From Chara braunii (lineage: Eukaryota > Streptophyta > Charophyceae > Charales > Characeae): 52,879 bases of DNA. This document shows positions 10,385 through 19,619 of the stretch, piece by piece. The stretch spans positions 739,650 through 792,528 of the forward strand of contig BFEA01000639.1 of NCBI GenBank assembly GCA_003427395.1. Reading direction: 5' to 3'. The translations under genes were made by a program, and so were the position numbers. Positions within the stretch are counted from its first letter, which is position 1; each line of letters opens with the position of its first letter. The notes below the pieces were generated by a model, which saw nothing but the letters and a program-made list of their open reading frames with translations, was not told the origin of the DNA and made no database searches.

Positions 10385-10557
10385 GTCAGATCCCACTGGC
10401 AAAGAGGATTCAATTTGGAAGAAGTGTCTGAATCGAGACGTGGAATTCCACGCAGAGGTGCAGAAAAGTAGATCAATCACACTTTATGGCACCTTTCCAC
10501 AAACACATCCACATTCAGACACTTACTACAATCCTCGTTCCCAGTGGGATCTCACCC
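10385..10557. mobile_element. foldback element FB, copy 1
   Basis: Begins GGGTCAGATCCCACTGGCAA and ends with its near reverse complement (CCCAGTGGGATCTCACCC). Inside, ATTCAGACACTT and TCCACAAACACATCC pair with GTGTCTGAAT-type sequence. Copies with the same ends and inner motif lie at 48847-49014 and, shorter, at 48501-48620. It has no coding capacity. Size and inverted structure fit a MITE. Confidence 0.8.
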
Positions 10558-10892
10558 AAAGTGTGTGCGTCCGAGAATACTCCTTTTGATTTACCAGAAG
10601 CGGAAGCTGAGTTAGTTGCAGGCTATAACGTAGAATATTCTTCCATGGGTTTAGGGAGGAAAACATAGTTATGTTCCAGGCTTCAGCCAATAGGGCTCCA
10701 CCACATATTCCATTCCGAAGAAATAGGCCTTCAAATTTCAAAGTGCCTTCCAGGGTTCTTTGAAAATCTGTAGGCCGGTGATGCCTCTTTCATAATTGGG
10801 AGCCGCCTGCACATATGTGAGGGATGCAGGGCCCGTTTCCCGGCTTGTATGATAAATTACCCTTTTTTGTTTTTAATCTGTAAACAATGGCT

Positions 10893-10978
10893 GTGTCATT
10901 CTTTTTTTTTTTTTTTTTTTCCTTTTCTTTTCTTTTTTTTAAAGAAGGCAGCCGGGAACCGGGCCCCGTGTCATTCTT
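10893..10978 (-). mobile_element. tiny retroposon S fragment with 11-bp target duplication
   Basis: The 11-bp string GTGTCATTCTT stands at 10893-10903 and 10968-10978. Between them lies a T-rich tail followed by AGCCGGGAACCGGGCCCC, which is the antisense of the GGGCCCGGTTCCCGGCT module of the short retroposons. This is an extremely 5'-truncated antisense insertion. The uninterrupted paralogue at 11224-11242 supports the duplication. Confidence 0.85.
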
Positions 10979-10979
10979 G

Positions 10980-11035
10980 AAACTCAACGACTTGAAAAAA
11001 AAAAAAGAAAAAAAAAAAACAAACTCAAGGACTTG
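10980..11035 (+). mobile_element. poly(A)-only insertion with 15-bp target duplication
   Basis: AAACTCAACGACTTG (10980-10994) and AAACTCAAGGACTTG (11021-11035) differ at one base and enclose 26 nt of almost pure A with one G and a final C. No element body remains. The paralogous unit at 11237-11260 lacks the insert. It fits target-primed reverse transcription that copied only the poly(A) tail. Confidence 0.85.
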
Positions 11036-11575
11036 GCGTGGAGATGTTTTCCGTTCTTTTCTAGGTTTTGTCATTAGGACGCGGTGTAATGATGGGAAAG
11101 CACTTTTCACCTTCGAGTGTCAAAGTGCCTTCCAGGGTTCTCTCGAGCTGAAATGCCAACTGCTCTACCCTGAATGCGTACAATTTTTTTTTTTCTATAG
11201 TAAAAAAAAATCTGTAATCAATTGCCGTGTCATCCTTGAAACCCTAGGGCTTGGCGTGGAGATGTTTTCAGTTCTTTTCAGGAGATAAAAAGCAGCTGCT
11301 CCGTAAACAATGCAGTTCAAGGTTTAATGTGTAACTTAATCCACCAGTACTTCCTAAAGTCGTGCCCATTAACGCGCCACGATTTTCGGAAATGTACGGG
11401 CCACTACAGGAGCTCCCAAATTCATCCAACTAGAAACATTTCTACTCTAGTTTTTTCCGCGGCCGATAGCTGGGCCAAGTACTGGTGGTTTAAACCACAC
11501 CATTGAAAGGCACGAGATACTGTGACACAGACCTTCTCCTCACTCCACTCAGTCTGCTGTGGAGGAGTCCGCCTT

Positions 11576-11755
11576 CATTCTTCTTCTTCTTCTTCTTCTT
11601 TTTTTTTTTTGGGTTTAATAGCCCTTGCGCAAGCCCTCTATCCCGGTGGTGGTTAGAGAACCACCAGAATTGAGGGTTTGGATGACGGGCTGCTCCATCT
11701 ATTGGTGGGGAGCGGCACCTGCTCGAAACCAGGTCCAGCGTTCCTCGCATGCATA
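11576..11755 (-). mobile_element. short retroposon S, antisense copy, variant hairpin
   Basis: A (TTC)n/T tract (11578-11610) is followed by a segment holding GGTGGTTAGAGAACCACC, a self-pairing hairpin in the position where other copies have the GATAAGAGCA hairpin. Then come GCTCCATCTATTGGTGGGG and ACCAGGTCCAGCGTTCCTC. Both tail modules are present. The hairpin has replaced sequence and lost the GATAAGAGCA core. Confidence 0.8.
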
Positions 11756-11920
11756 GTGCAAAACAGAGTTTTCCTGGGATTTGGTCTTGACATCACATCC
11801 GTCTGTGGAGCTCCGTTTCCCCTTGCAGCTGCAATTAATACCCTGCCCTAATCAGAACCCCTCTTCTCGTGGCCTCACCCCCACTTATGGAACTGCGAAC
11901 TATCTTTTTCTTTTTTTTTC

Positions 11921-12086
11921 GAGAAAACTACGGCGCAGTCAGGGTTTGAGTTTGTAATTGCACTTGAGGCAAAAGGGCCGGTAATGCTGAATGTATATGA
12001 CCTAAGTATCGGGTCAGGTGGGGTCGCGTGGGATTGCTTGAAGTGCAATTACAAACTGTTTTCGTGACCGCGCCGAAGTTACCCCC
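11921..12086. mobile_element. MITE M1, copy 1, lying in T tracts
   Basis: Ends are inverted repeats of about 47 bp: AAAACTACGGCGCAGTCAGG with TTTGTAATTGCACTTGAGGC on the left, and on the right CAATTACAAACTG with CGCGCCGAAGTTACC. It has a GC-rich centre and no coding capacity. A second copy with the same ends lies at 38906-39089. Both copies are bordered by T runs on each side, which suggests insertion into the poly(A) tails of retroposons. The T runs prevent reading a target duplication. Confidence 0.88.
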
Positions 12087-12089
12087 CTT

Positions 12090-12340
12090 TTTTTTTTTTT
12101 TTTTTTCAAACTTCGTATATAGGAAACCTACTTAACGAGGTGATAAGAGCATCCCCGGTAAGTACGTCCCGCGTCGAAGGCTCCATCTATTGGTGGGGAG
12201 CTACACCTCCTGGAAATCGGGTCCAGCATCCCTTACAATGATGTGAATGTATCTGCTGGAAATCGGGTCCAGTGTCCCTGTACAATGATGTGAGTGTATC
12301 TGCTGGAAATCGGGTCCAGCATCCCTATGCAGAGATGTGT
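12090..12340 (-). mobile_element. short retroposon S, antisense, with repeated module
   Basis: A T tract (12088-12106) is followed by the GGTGATAAGAGCATCC hairpin (stem TACTTA 12129-12134 with TAAGTA 12159-12164, outer CTTCG/CGAAG), then GGCTCCATCTATTGGTGGGG, then three consecutive copies of CTGGAAATCGGGTCCAGC separated by about 30 bp (starting near 12213, 12258 and 12303). A fourth copy stands at 12518-12540. The repeated module shows that the 5' part of this family can amplify in tandem. Confidence 0.82.
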
Positions 12341-12344
12341 TGAT

Positions 12345-13011
12345 ATCTCCAACTACCTATGTATGCACGTTAAGCAATATATGTCAGATGATGGGAGACC
12401 CTATCCATCTGATCTACAGTATCTCCAAAACAAACTGAGGCATCGAGCCCGATCTTATCTATCAGACGGAACCCTAACCTTGATGCGATGTGTATTACAA
12501 TGCTGTGATTTGTGTCAGCTGGAAATCGGGTCCAGCGTCCCTATACAGTGCCAGAAACTGGTGTGTAACTATGTCCTGCAGTCAGAAACTGTCTGTATAT
12601 GTACAGCAATCCATATAAGACAACATCCAATCTGTCTGTTTTCATTCATCGATTAATACATGTTGCTTGAATGGAAAACCCTATCCCTAACCTAGCATAG
12701 CACCATAGTAAGCGAGGCATCAAGCCCAATTCTATCAATCAAGCCAGAAATCGAACCCTAACACAGATATGAAGCGAAACCCCAGGGATACCTGTTTGCT
12801 CTCGAATCCCGTCTAACCCTGTGCCCTAAACCCTCAACTCCCTGTTCCCCAGGGATTTTATGTTCATCCTCTGTTGTCTTTCTCCATTGACTTGTCTTTC
12901 CCCCTCTCTATCCTGTTTCCCTTTATCCCTCCCTAAAACCCTTCGGCCATACTTCCCTGTAGTGGGAGTACGAACAAGATTTTCCTTGACTTCTTCTCTC
13001 TTCCCCCCACC
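12345..13011. other. no gene
   Basis: Apart from a further GGGTCCAGCGTCCCTATACA module at 12527-12546, I see only AT-rich sequence with AACCCTAAC strings and a pyrimidine-rich stretch (12840-13010). The 120-codon plus-strand frame at 12294-12656 overlaps the repeated retroposon module and has no recognisable domain. Confidence 0.5.
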
Positions 13012-13160
13012 TTTTTTTTTTTTTTTTTTTTTAAGGACAAATGCTCCAGTCTATTCGTGGGGAGCAGCACGTGCTGGGAACCGGGCCCAGTGTCCCATAT
13101 AGAGTTACACAAGTCATTTGAGATACCGGGGCCATTACCCGGCTTCGACTGAGAATCATC
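13012..13160 (-). repeat. 3' tail of LINE C (shared tail modules)
   Basis: On the minus strand: AAGCCGGGTAATGGCCCCGG, TATCTCAAATGACTTG, GGGACACTGGGCCCGGTTCC, CAGCACGTGCTGCTCCCCAC, GAATAGACTGGAGC, then poly(A). This is the same order as the tail of LINE B (19515-19602) and the scattered short retroposons, so the tail belongs to the L1 family. It includes the AAGCCGGGTAATGGCCCC module, which is also found at 35.8 kb and 42.07 kb. Confidence 0.85.
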
Positions 13161-13259
13161 CGAGCTCCTCTCATCGTGTAGTATGGCTGGTGTCTTTGGG
13201 CGTTTGAGGAAGGGGCAGGGCGGGGGTGGCGGGGAGGGGAGTGCGTGGGGCGTTGGGGG

Positions 13260-13669
13260 GTTTAGGTCATGGCCGAGACCATGGGAGATGCTCAGTCTCA
13301 TAGGAGGACAAAGGAGGCGGGGGGATGCTGAGAAGAGTACAGCACAAGGGGAACGTGGTTTCGAGGGACCATGTATGTTCCTCCCTTCTCCAATTTTTCC
13401 GTTGGATATGATTGTCATGTATTTCGGCTATGTTTTTCTTGGGCCCCACTGGCAACCTTTCGTGTGAGAATTCATTCCGCAGTTCCTCTACCTTTTGGTG
13501 CTTTGCCTGTGCCAACAGGACGGGGTCCTTTTCGACTGCATTGATTTTCAGTTTAAGTGCAGCCCACGCGGTGGAGTTTCTGGCTACGAGGTAGTGTGTC
13601 ATGTGCTCTTTGGCCTGGATATACCTTAATGTGTGCCAATTTCTTTCCAATCATGAATAGTGGGCGCGC
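13260..13669 (-). pseudogene. LINE C ORF2 C-terminal end
   Basis: The minus-strand frame continues ORF2 of LINE C on the far side of the LINE B insertion. The residues before the insertion (TRLKMLMIA) join those after it (RAHYS, then LERNWHTLRYIQAKEHMTHY). A charged region with KINAVEKDPVLLAQAKHQKV matches the position of LKWEQTKKKIQFLSSRTEIM in LINE B. This continuity independently confirms that LINE B landed inside LINE C. Stop and shift mutations follow toward the 3' tail. Confidence 0.75.
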
Positions 13670-13686
13670 CAGGCGATCATGAGCAT
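13670..13686. repeat. target duplication of LINE B, left copy
   Basis: The 17-bp string CAGGCGATCATGAGCAT, identical to 19603-19619. The sequence is part of ORF2 of LINE C, which is continuous when LINE B and one copy are removed. Confidence 0.95.
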
Positions 13687-14149
13687 TCCTACTAAAAATG
13701 GAATTTTATTTCTGTCAGTAGGAAGGAAAGAAGATATTTGGGAAGTAGGGTTGTCAGAACCTCCAGGATCGGTATATGGAGAAATTACTGTACTGGGCGC
13801 TTCCTTTCCGGTCCTCTCACTCTCTACTGACACTAGTTCACAGATTGAGGAAGCTCCGATTCAACAAGAGATTATGAGATTCATCAATGACCATCTGCCC
13901 AAGGGAGTTACATCCATTCTCACAATCACAACAGAAGCAAAAAGGCTAGCAGAAACGGATGTATACCTGAAATACGATCCATCAAAACGGACAGAGTTCA
14001 GATGGATGGGGACAGAAACTCTTAAAGAAATGCAACTATTAAAGGTTAAAGAGAGTAACTTTTGGTCTGAGACAGATGTTGCTACCATTTTAGTGAGACT
14101 TTTGGGTCAAAGTACACTACAAACTGGTGACTCATTGGACAGGGGATGA
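13687..14149 (+). pseudogene. LINE B ORF1 C-terminal fragment
   Basis: An open frame of about 155 codons entered from the target duplication and ending at a TGA at 14147. Its middle (RFINDHLPKGVTSILTITTE, then RLAETDVYLKYD) matches the end of ORF1 of LINE C at about 25.2-25.3 kb, so this is the C-terminal part of the L1 nucleic-acid-binding protein. No recognisable domain lies in this piece. The zinc knuckle is upstream in LINE C and absent here because of the 5' truncation. Confidence 0.8.
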
Positions 14150-14245
14150 CAACCTTTGGAAATAACTTGACGATCTTAACCTCCTGGCATATTTCCTTAT
14201 ACTTTATACGTTCCTACCTCAATGAATGGATATTAAGATATTCAA

Positions 14246-15593
14246 ATGGAAAGAATTAAAGTTATAGATGCATTATATAATAAGGATAAGGAATGCAGAT
14301 CTTTGAGACGGAATGCAGATTTGAATCTGCGGTCGTTGAATGTTAATGGCCTAGCATCAACCCAGCATACAAAAAAAACAGGCAATCTACGATCAGTTAA
14401 AAGGTATAAGGGGAAGAGACTGGCCTGATGTAATCTCTATCCAAGAGACTCATCTGATGAATAAAGAGGCCCACAATCATACACATAAGATATTATGGCC
14501 GCACCAAGGCTTTCGAGCCCATGCACCGAGACCTGGTAGTGTGGGGGTAGCAATTTGGATTCCCCCAAATTCTAGAGCAGATCCCATTTATGCGGAGGTA
14601 GATAAAGAGCAAGGGAGATGGGCCTTAATGATAGTAATGTTTGAATTGGATGTGGTATGTATCCTATGTGTATATCGATGTAATGAAATTGGTGAAAGAC
14701 AAATATTTTATGAGTCATCTCTTCCTAACTCGCCACAAGGGATTAAAATTATTATGGCTGGAAATGTTAATGCAACACCGAATTGTTGCGTGGATCGATT
14801 ACACATTCCATCCCCATGCAACAGAAAAATTCCCACGAGAAATGAAAGTTGAAAAAACATTCAAAATTAAAAAAATCCTTCATATTAATAAATTATCATT
14901 CCAATGTTCGTCCAATTCTAAAATTTTCAGTTTTATTTGATAAGTTCTCGTCTAAATATGAGTTTTCCCTTCCAATTACGTCTATTTATTCAAGATGGAA
15001 TGGAAGTCTGGATGAGCTTATGAAATGTCTTAATTAAATTTTCATTCTACTACAACAAATATCTTCTTATTTAGATTGGATTAACCTATTTATGACCGAA
15101 AATCCTTACTTAGAATGACAGTCCAATTAAAATATTTCATATACTCACCCAGACTTCTATTCCATCTCTAGCATGCAGTCCAAATAAGAAGGGATACCCT
15201 ATTCTTGGAATGAAAGTTTGCAAGAAAGATGAAAAATTTAAAATTGGAATGACATTTTTTAAAATGGAATGAAAAATTGAAATTTAGATTGTAATTTTAC
15301 TATAGAATGATTATTTAATTATGGAAGTTTTTTCCGTTGTGCCCTGCGTACATAGAATCAGGTGAGATAATAATAAATAGTCTATGTCAGTCCCTCAATC
15401 TATTCGATTCCTATAGACGACTTAACCCTACAAAATCTGGGGGGGGGGGTCTAAATGTCGCATTGATCTTATTTTAATATCTGAAGAATTACAAGGGGCT
15501 ATTCAGTTCGCTGAGATCTTCCCAAGAAGCCCATTTCTTGGTTTAGATCATGCTATGTGTGCTGCAGTTTTAACTTTCAGAAAAAAAAACTTA
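14246..15593 (+). pseudogene. LINE B ORF2 endonuclease domain, interrupted
   Basis: ORF2 probably starts at the ATG at 14246 (MERIKVIDALYNKDKE), since LINE C has the equivalent ATG. The AP-endonuclease motifs are visible: LRSLNVNGLA, then QETHL just before 14460, then PGSVGVAIWIPPNS, then MAGNVNATPN (usually GDFN, so the key Asp is lost). A foldback element then interrupts it (14851-15334). After it come YIESGEIIINSLCQ, NLFDSYRRLNP, RIDLILISEEL and LGLDHAMCAAV, which is the SDH-like end with L-G replacing the Ser. Two frame shifts occur. The domain would nick target DNA in a live L1. Confidence 0.85.
14851..15334. mobile_element. AT-rich foldback element in LINE B endonuclease
   Basis: An AT-rich 484-bp insert with degenerate inverted ends (GAAAAAACATTC at the left; GGAAAAAACTTCC on the other strand at the right) and better-preserved inner arms at 14993-15049 and 15111-15167 (AGATGGAATGGAAGTCTGG against AGATGGAATAGAAGTCTGGG). 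LINE homology stops at its left border and resumes at its right (YIESGEIIINSLC matches LINE C), proving insertion. GTT occurs next to both ends, but I cannot fix a target duplication. It has no coding capacity. Confidence 0.85.
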
Positions 15594-15630
15594 TTAAGGT
15601 AAAAAAAATTATAAACTTAATATATCTCAT

Positions 15631-16197
15631 TTGAGAAATAAAAACTTTATTTTCTTTCTCAAGGATGTATTGATCTTCTGCCGTAACCAGCGGGACCTCA
15701 TCCAAGATAATATAGAGTGGTTCGACAACGGCCCAGCGTTTATAGGTCGTAAATGTAATGAATATTCTAATCTCCTTGCCTCACAAAGACATTCTAAGGA
15801 GACTTTTTTGCTTAAGAGAATTCAACAACTCCAACAACATGAGAATGAATTTGAAGAAATAAAGGGGTTAGAACCTTTAGCTCAAGAAATCAAAGAACTG
15901 TAAGATCAATTGTTGACTCAAATGGAATACATATGACAAGGATTGAGGATTAGAGACAAGTTGAGAAAATATCAAATGGAAGGGGAGATGGATACAAGAT
16001 TCTTTTCTCTGGGAAAAATTAACACCGGTCATACAATCATTGAATCACTATAAGACTCCTTCCGTAGGAACGAACCATTGGCCACATCATCAGCATCATG
16101 TATGAAAATAGCCAGGGATTTCTTCCAGGATCTCTTTAAATCATAAACTAAAAATATCCCGGAGGTTCAAAGAATTCAGGAAATAGAAAATTTTCTT
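15631..16197 (+). pseudogene. LINE B ORF2 linker between endonuclease and RT
   Basis: A charged, Glu/Gln-rich region: IEWFDNGPAFIGRKCNEYSN, then HSKETFLLKRIQQLQQHENE, then QGLRIRDKLRKYQ, then DTRFFSLGKINTGHTIIESL. LINE C has the matching linker at 21605-21931. Stops interrupt it at 15901, 15934, 16048 and 16144. The one at 15934 replaces a Trp retained by LINE C (KYRWQGLRIR). Confidence 0.82.
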
Positions 16198-17179
16198 ATG
16201 ACCTTGGACAAAACACTAACTGGAGGACAAAAAGATGAATTAGAAATACCTGTTTCAAAAGAAGAAATATGGACAGCTCTAATGCAGAAGGATGAAGAAA
16301 AAAACCCATGCATTGATGGTCTTCCTAAGGAGTTTTGGGAAACCATATGGGATGTCATTTCACAAGACCTCATGAAATTTTATCAGGCAGTTTGGACCTC
16401 AGGGCAAATGGGGGAATTTGTGGGACAAGGAGTATTAACTCTACTTTATAAGAAAGGGGATAAAACAAACATTTGTAATTATCGTCATATCACACTCTTA
16501 ACAGTGGTCTACAAATTAATGGCGAAAACTCTAGCTAATAGACTAACCAAAGTCATCGCTGAAGTTATTTATCCTGCACAGACAGGTTTTATTTCTGGAA
16601 GGAATATCCAAGATAATATATTATTAGTCAATGAGTTGATCAGGATATCATGTCCATCTTGAATATAATGCAACCTTCATATTTATAGATTTTGAGAAAG
16701 CTTATGATCATGTGGATTGGTTATTTCTAGATAAATGTTTAGAAAATTTTAACTTTGGTTCAAATTTCAGAAGGTGGGTAAAAATACAGCATAGGAATAC
16801 CACAACCAGGGTAATGGTCAATGGTAATGTAGCCCCCCGTATTGTCTTACAGAGATCAGTTAGACAGAGGAACCCAATTGCCCTATTTCTTTTTGTCATA
16901 ATCATGGACGACTTAGCAGCTAACCTTAGAAAACATAAAAATATTAAAAAAATACAAGTGTCATCAATTCCTGAGGAAGCCATTCTTGTTTTCTTCCTCT
17001 TTGTTGACGACCTGTCACTAATGGTAGAAGCATCTAAAATGAATATGAAAGCAATTAACAGTCTGATGGATAAATTTTGTAGACTGTCTGATATGAGAGT
17101 AAATTGGGGAAATAAAACTATGGGTTGGTGGATTCATCATCAAGGAGTAAGACCCCCTGAAATTTTCCAAGTCAAATGA
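16198..17179 (+). pseudogene. LINE B reverse transcriptase
   Basis: Non-LTR reverse transcriptase in two frames. First frame (16198-16662): ALMQKDEEKNPCIDGLPKEF, GVLTLLYKKGDKTNICNYRH, ITLLTVVYKLMAKTLANRL and YPAQTGFISGRNIQDNILLV. After a shift near 16660 the second frame gives FIDFEKAYDHVDW (catalytic Asp region), VLQRSVRQRNPIALFLF (usual RQGDP altered) and the catalytic FVDD at 17000-17011, then MRVNWGNKTMGWW. The second frame closes at a TGA at 17177, where LINE A has Trp. The replacement of GDP in motif B is itself damaging. Confidence 0.92.
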
Positions 17180-19331
17180 CTTCCCTTACAAACTCCCATT
17201 AGGGTATTGAGTATTTATCTTTCAGCAGCAGGAAAATCATCAACTAACGACTGTATAACCAAACAAGCATATGCCAAACTGGAAATGTGGAAGGGTAAAC
17301 AAACGTCCCTCTTTGGTCGTACTCTGGTAATTAATAATGCGGTTTTAGCCTCAATCTGGTATAAATATGGGCATTAGATAAGAAAAACTTAAAGACCCTG
17401 CAACGTCAACTATCAGCCTTTTATGGAGAGGAAATCATGAGCTTGATAAGGTAATTAGTAGGGTAGCATGACAATCAGTGATACAACCTAAAGCTAGAGG
17501 AAGGTTGGGCATCATTGATCCTTCTTTACAAGCTATGGCCTTATCAATTCAACGGATTAAACGCCTACTTTTTAATCCCCAAACCCCTTGGAGTGTGTTG
17601 ACATGGGAACAAATCAGACGTCTTGCACCAAAAACACCTGACAACATAGATCCAATGATGTGGGTAGAGAATAGCTCTTGGACTATTCCAAGAGGGATAG
17701 CGAATGTACCAATGGATCAAAGTGCATCAGATAGAAAGAAGACAATAATGAATTTGCATAATGATTCGTTTTGGTCTAACCTCATCAAAATATGGAGGAA
17801 ACTACCATTAACAGACCGAAACCCTCCTGGCAGATGGGAAGAGGTATGTCAACAACCACTCTTTGATAATAATTTTCTCAAAGATCCCCAAGGATGCGTC
17901 ATTCACTGTGCAGATTCCCCGTGGAAAGGATGGGTTAAAAATGGAATTGTAAGAATAAAAGATATATGGAACAGTGAAGAAAGAGAGTGGTTTACCCCTT
18001 CACAGTTACAAGCCCATATTAGGTATTGTCATCATTCTGAGGAAGCTTTAGAAAAATTGATTGATTGGATGTCTTTGGATTGGTTAAAAATTCTATAAAA
18101 AGGTCCTCAGTTATTAGAAGGTGATTGGGTTGCTATAAACGATCAGTCAAACATCATAGGTAGTGTTGTAGTAGTTTAGGAGAATGGGGAAGTACTACTC
18201 ACTACTTATGAAATGGATGGTAATCAAATAGTTATAATCAATGACCATAATAGTATAAGAAGAGTGACAAAAGACCAAGTATTCAGGATCAGAGTATTGA
18301 GGCATAAAAATAAATGGATAGCCTTTAAACCAAATACACCCATAAACTGTCTGCCCCTTGATCTTGCTAATTGGAAATGGACTAATACAGGAAGCAAAGG
18401 AAAAACGTATTCATGTGCTCTTCACACGTTGTCAGTGAAATCCACTTATAGGATGCTTCATCCTAATCTTTTTTTGAAAGACAAGATTAAGGAAAGATGG
18501 ATGAAGCATCTCAATGTTAATAAGGAATCATTAAGAAAGGTAAAATGGTTCAGTAAGACCAAAATTAAACCTGCAAAGGTAGCTTTACTACAATGGCAAA
18601 TAGAACATAGATGTTTACCTACAAATGACTGGCTATTAGACAAGACGACATTAGACCAAAGAGGAAAAACGCTCCCCTGGTGTAAATTTTGTAAATCGGC
18701 GTTTCCTTCTAAGTTAATCCCAGAAACAATCGAGCATATTTTCTTACAGTGTCATGGGGCAATCTGGCTATGGAGGTGGTGAGATCGTATTTGGTCTAAC
18801 TTGGAAACAAAAGTCCAATGGCCTTGGGACTGAAGAGCCATCCTTCTTAAAACCTGGTCCCCTGAATATATTGATGAATTCTCACAAAATTTGTATAATA
18901 TGGGCAGGAGAGCGATATTATGGGCAATATGGATAAGAAGATGTACGCATGAAATGGAAGGGGTCACACTAGATGGACCAGAATTCACTGACACAGTTAA
19001 GCAACAAATACAAACGGATATCAATCTAAAATGGGAGCAGACTAAAAAAAAAATACAATTTTTATCCTCGCGAACAGAAATTATGCAACACATTCAACGA
19101 TTCAACCATTGCTTGCTAGGAGGAACCCAGGAAGGGAAAATGGGGAAGGTTGAATGGAAAGGGGCAAAGAGAGGTGAAGAGAAAAATCTGAGTCGACATT
19201 ATAAGCTTGCTTTTAATGACTGGACTACAATCGACCCAGCAATTCCATTACGACCACTATCGGAGTTCCCAGATCCCTTTTCCCCTTCGGCTCTAAGTCT
19301 AGTCTCAAGGGCTTGGTTTCGGTATGAATAA
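17180..19331 (+). pseudogene. LINE B ORF2 C-terminal region with zf-RVT
   Basis: Continues after RT: LSAAGKSSTNDCITKQAYAK, LEMWKGKQTSLFGRTLVINN, then after a shift LGIIDPSLQAMAL (17505 onward), two long open stretches (17478-18098; 18213-18782) and the zinc-binding module WCKFC...ETIEHIFLQC at 18681-18752 followed by WLWRW. The last open piece (18891-19331) is charged and ends at a TAA. LINE D and LINE E share the zinc module and the preceding WQI-x-RCLPT motif. Internal stops occur at 17469 (TGA at a Trp site), 18096 and 18780. Confidence 0.9.
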
Positions 19332-19514
19332 AGTTAAAAGGTAGGAAAATATAACATTCAGACTTTTCATGTTTTTTAACGGATTGACAGATATTAAGAA
19401 AGGAATAGTGTTAGAATGAGGTTGTTTGATCTGGCGCCCTATTGGGATGAAGAGGCACAACTCAACCCAAATCCATGGTTCAGACATACCATTATTTTAT
19501 ATCTTTCATGTATT

Positions 19515-19602
19515 TAAGGGACGCTGGACCCGGTTTCCAGCTAGTGTTGCTCCCCACCAATAGATGGAGCAGTTGAAAAAAAAAAAAAAAAAAAAAAAAA
19601 AA
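19515..19602 (+). repeat. 3' tail of LINE B with poly(A)
   Basis: AAGGGACGCTGGACCCGG, TTTCCAGC, GCTCCCCACCAATAGATGGA, GCAGTTG, then 27 A. It lies inside the LINE B target duplications, so it was mobilised as part of the L1. The hairpin segment present in the copies at 6.1, 12.1 and 44.5 kb is missing here. Confidence 0.92.
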
Positions 19603-19619
19603 CAGGCGATCATGAGCAT
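19603..19619. repeat. target duplication of LINE B, right copy
   Basis: CAGGCGATCATGAGCAT directly after the poly(A) tail. It matches 13670-13686 at all 17 positions. Confidence 0.95.

Larger units (their letters stand above)
10878..11282. repeat. two copies of a 70-bp unit, one interrupted twice
   Basis: The unit reads roughly ATCTGTAAACAATGGCTGTG, then TCATTCTTGAAACTC, then AAGGACTTGGCGTGGAGATG and TTTTCAGTTCTTTTC. The copy at 11213-11282 is uninterrupted. The copy starting at 10878 is split by two insertions (10904-10967 and 10995-11020), each with its own target duplication. The intact copy therefore shows what both sites looked like before insertion. Confidence 0.85.
13687..19602 (+). 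mobile_element. LINE B: 5'-truncated plant L1 with 17-bp target duplication
   Basis: A 5.9-kb plus-strand L1 between perfect 17-bp duplications, ending in 27 A residues. It contains the last part of ORF1, then ORF2 with AP endonuclease (split by a foldback element), RT with an FVDD catalytic box and a C-terminal zf-RVT module, then the shared tail. It lacks the 5' end and most of ORF1, a normal outcome of incomplete reverse transcription. Stops and a few shifts show that it is dead. The perfect duplication and long tail say it is younger than its host LINE C. It is the best reference copy for the other LINEs here. Confidence 0.95.

Noticed and set aside
15934-18782. TGA read as tryptophan (variant genetic code)
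   Set aside because: Several TGA codons replace Trp in LINE B, but TAA and TAG stops and frame shifts also occur, catalytic residues are damaged, and LINE C and LINE D use TGG at some of these sites. Decay by C-to-T change explains it.
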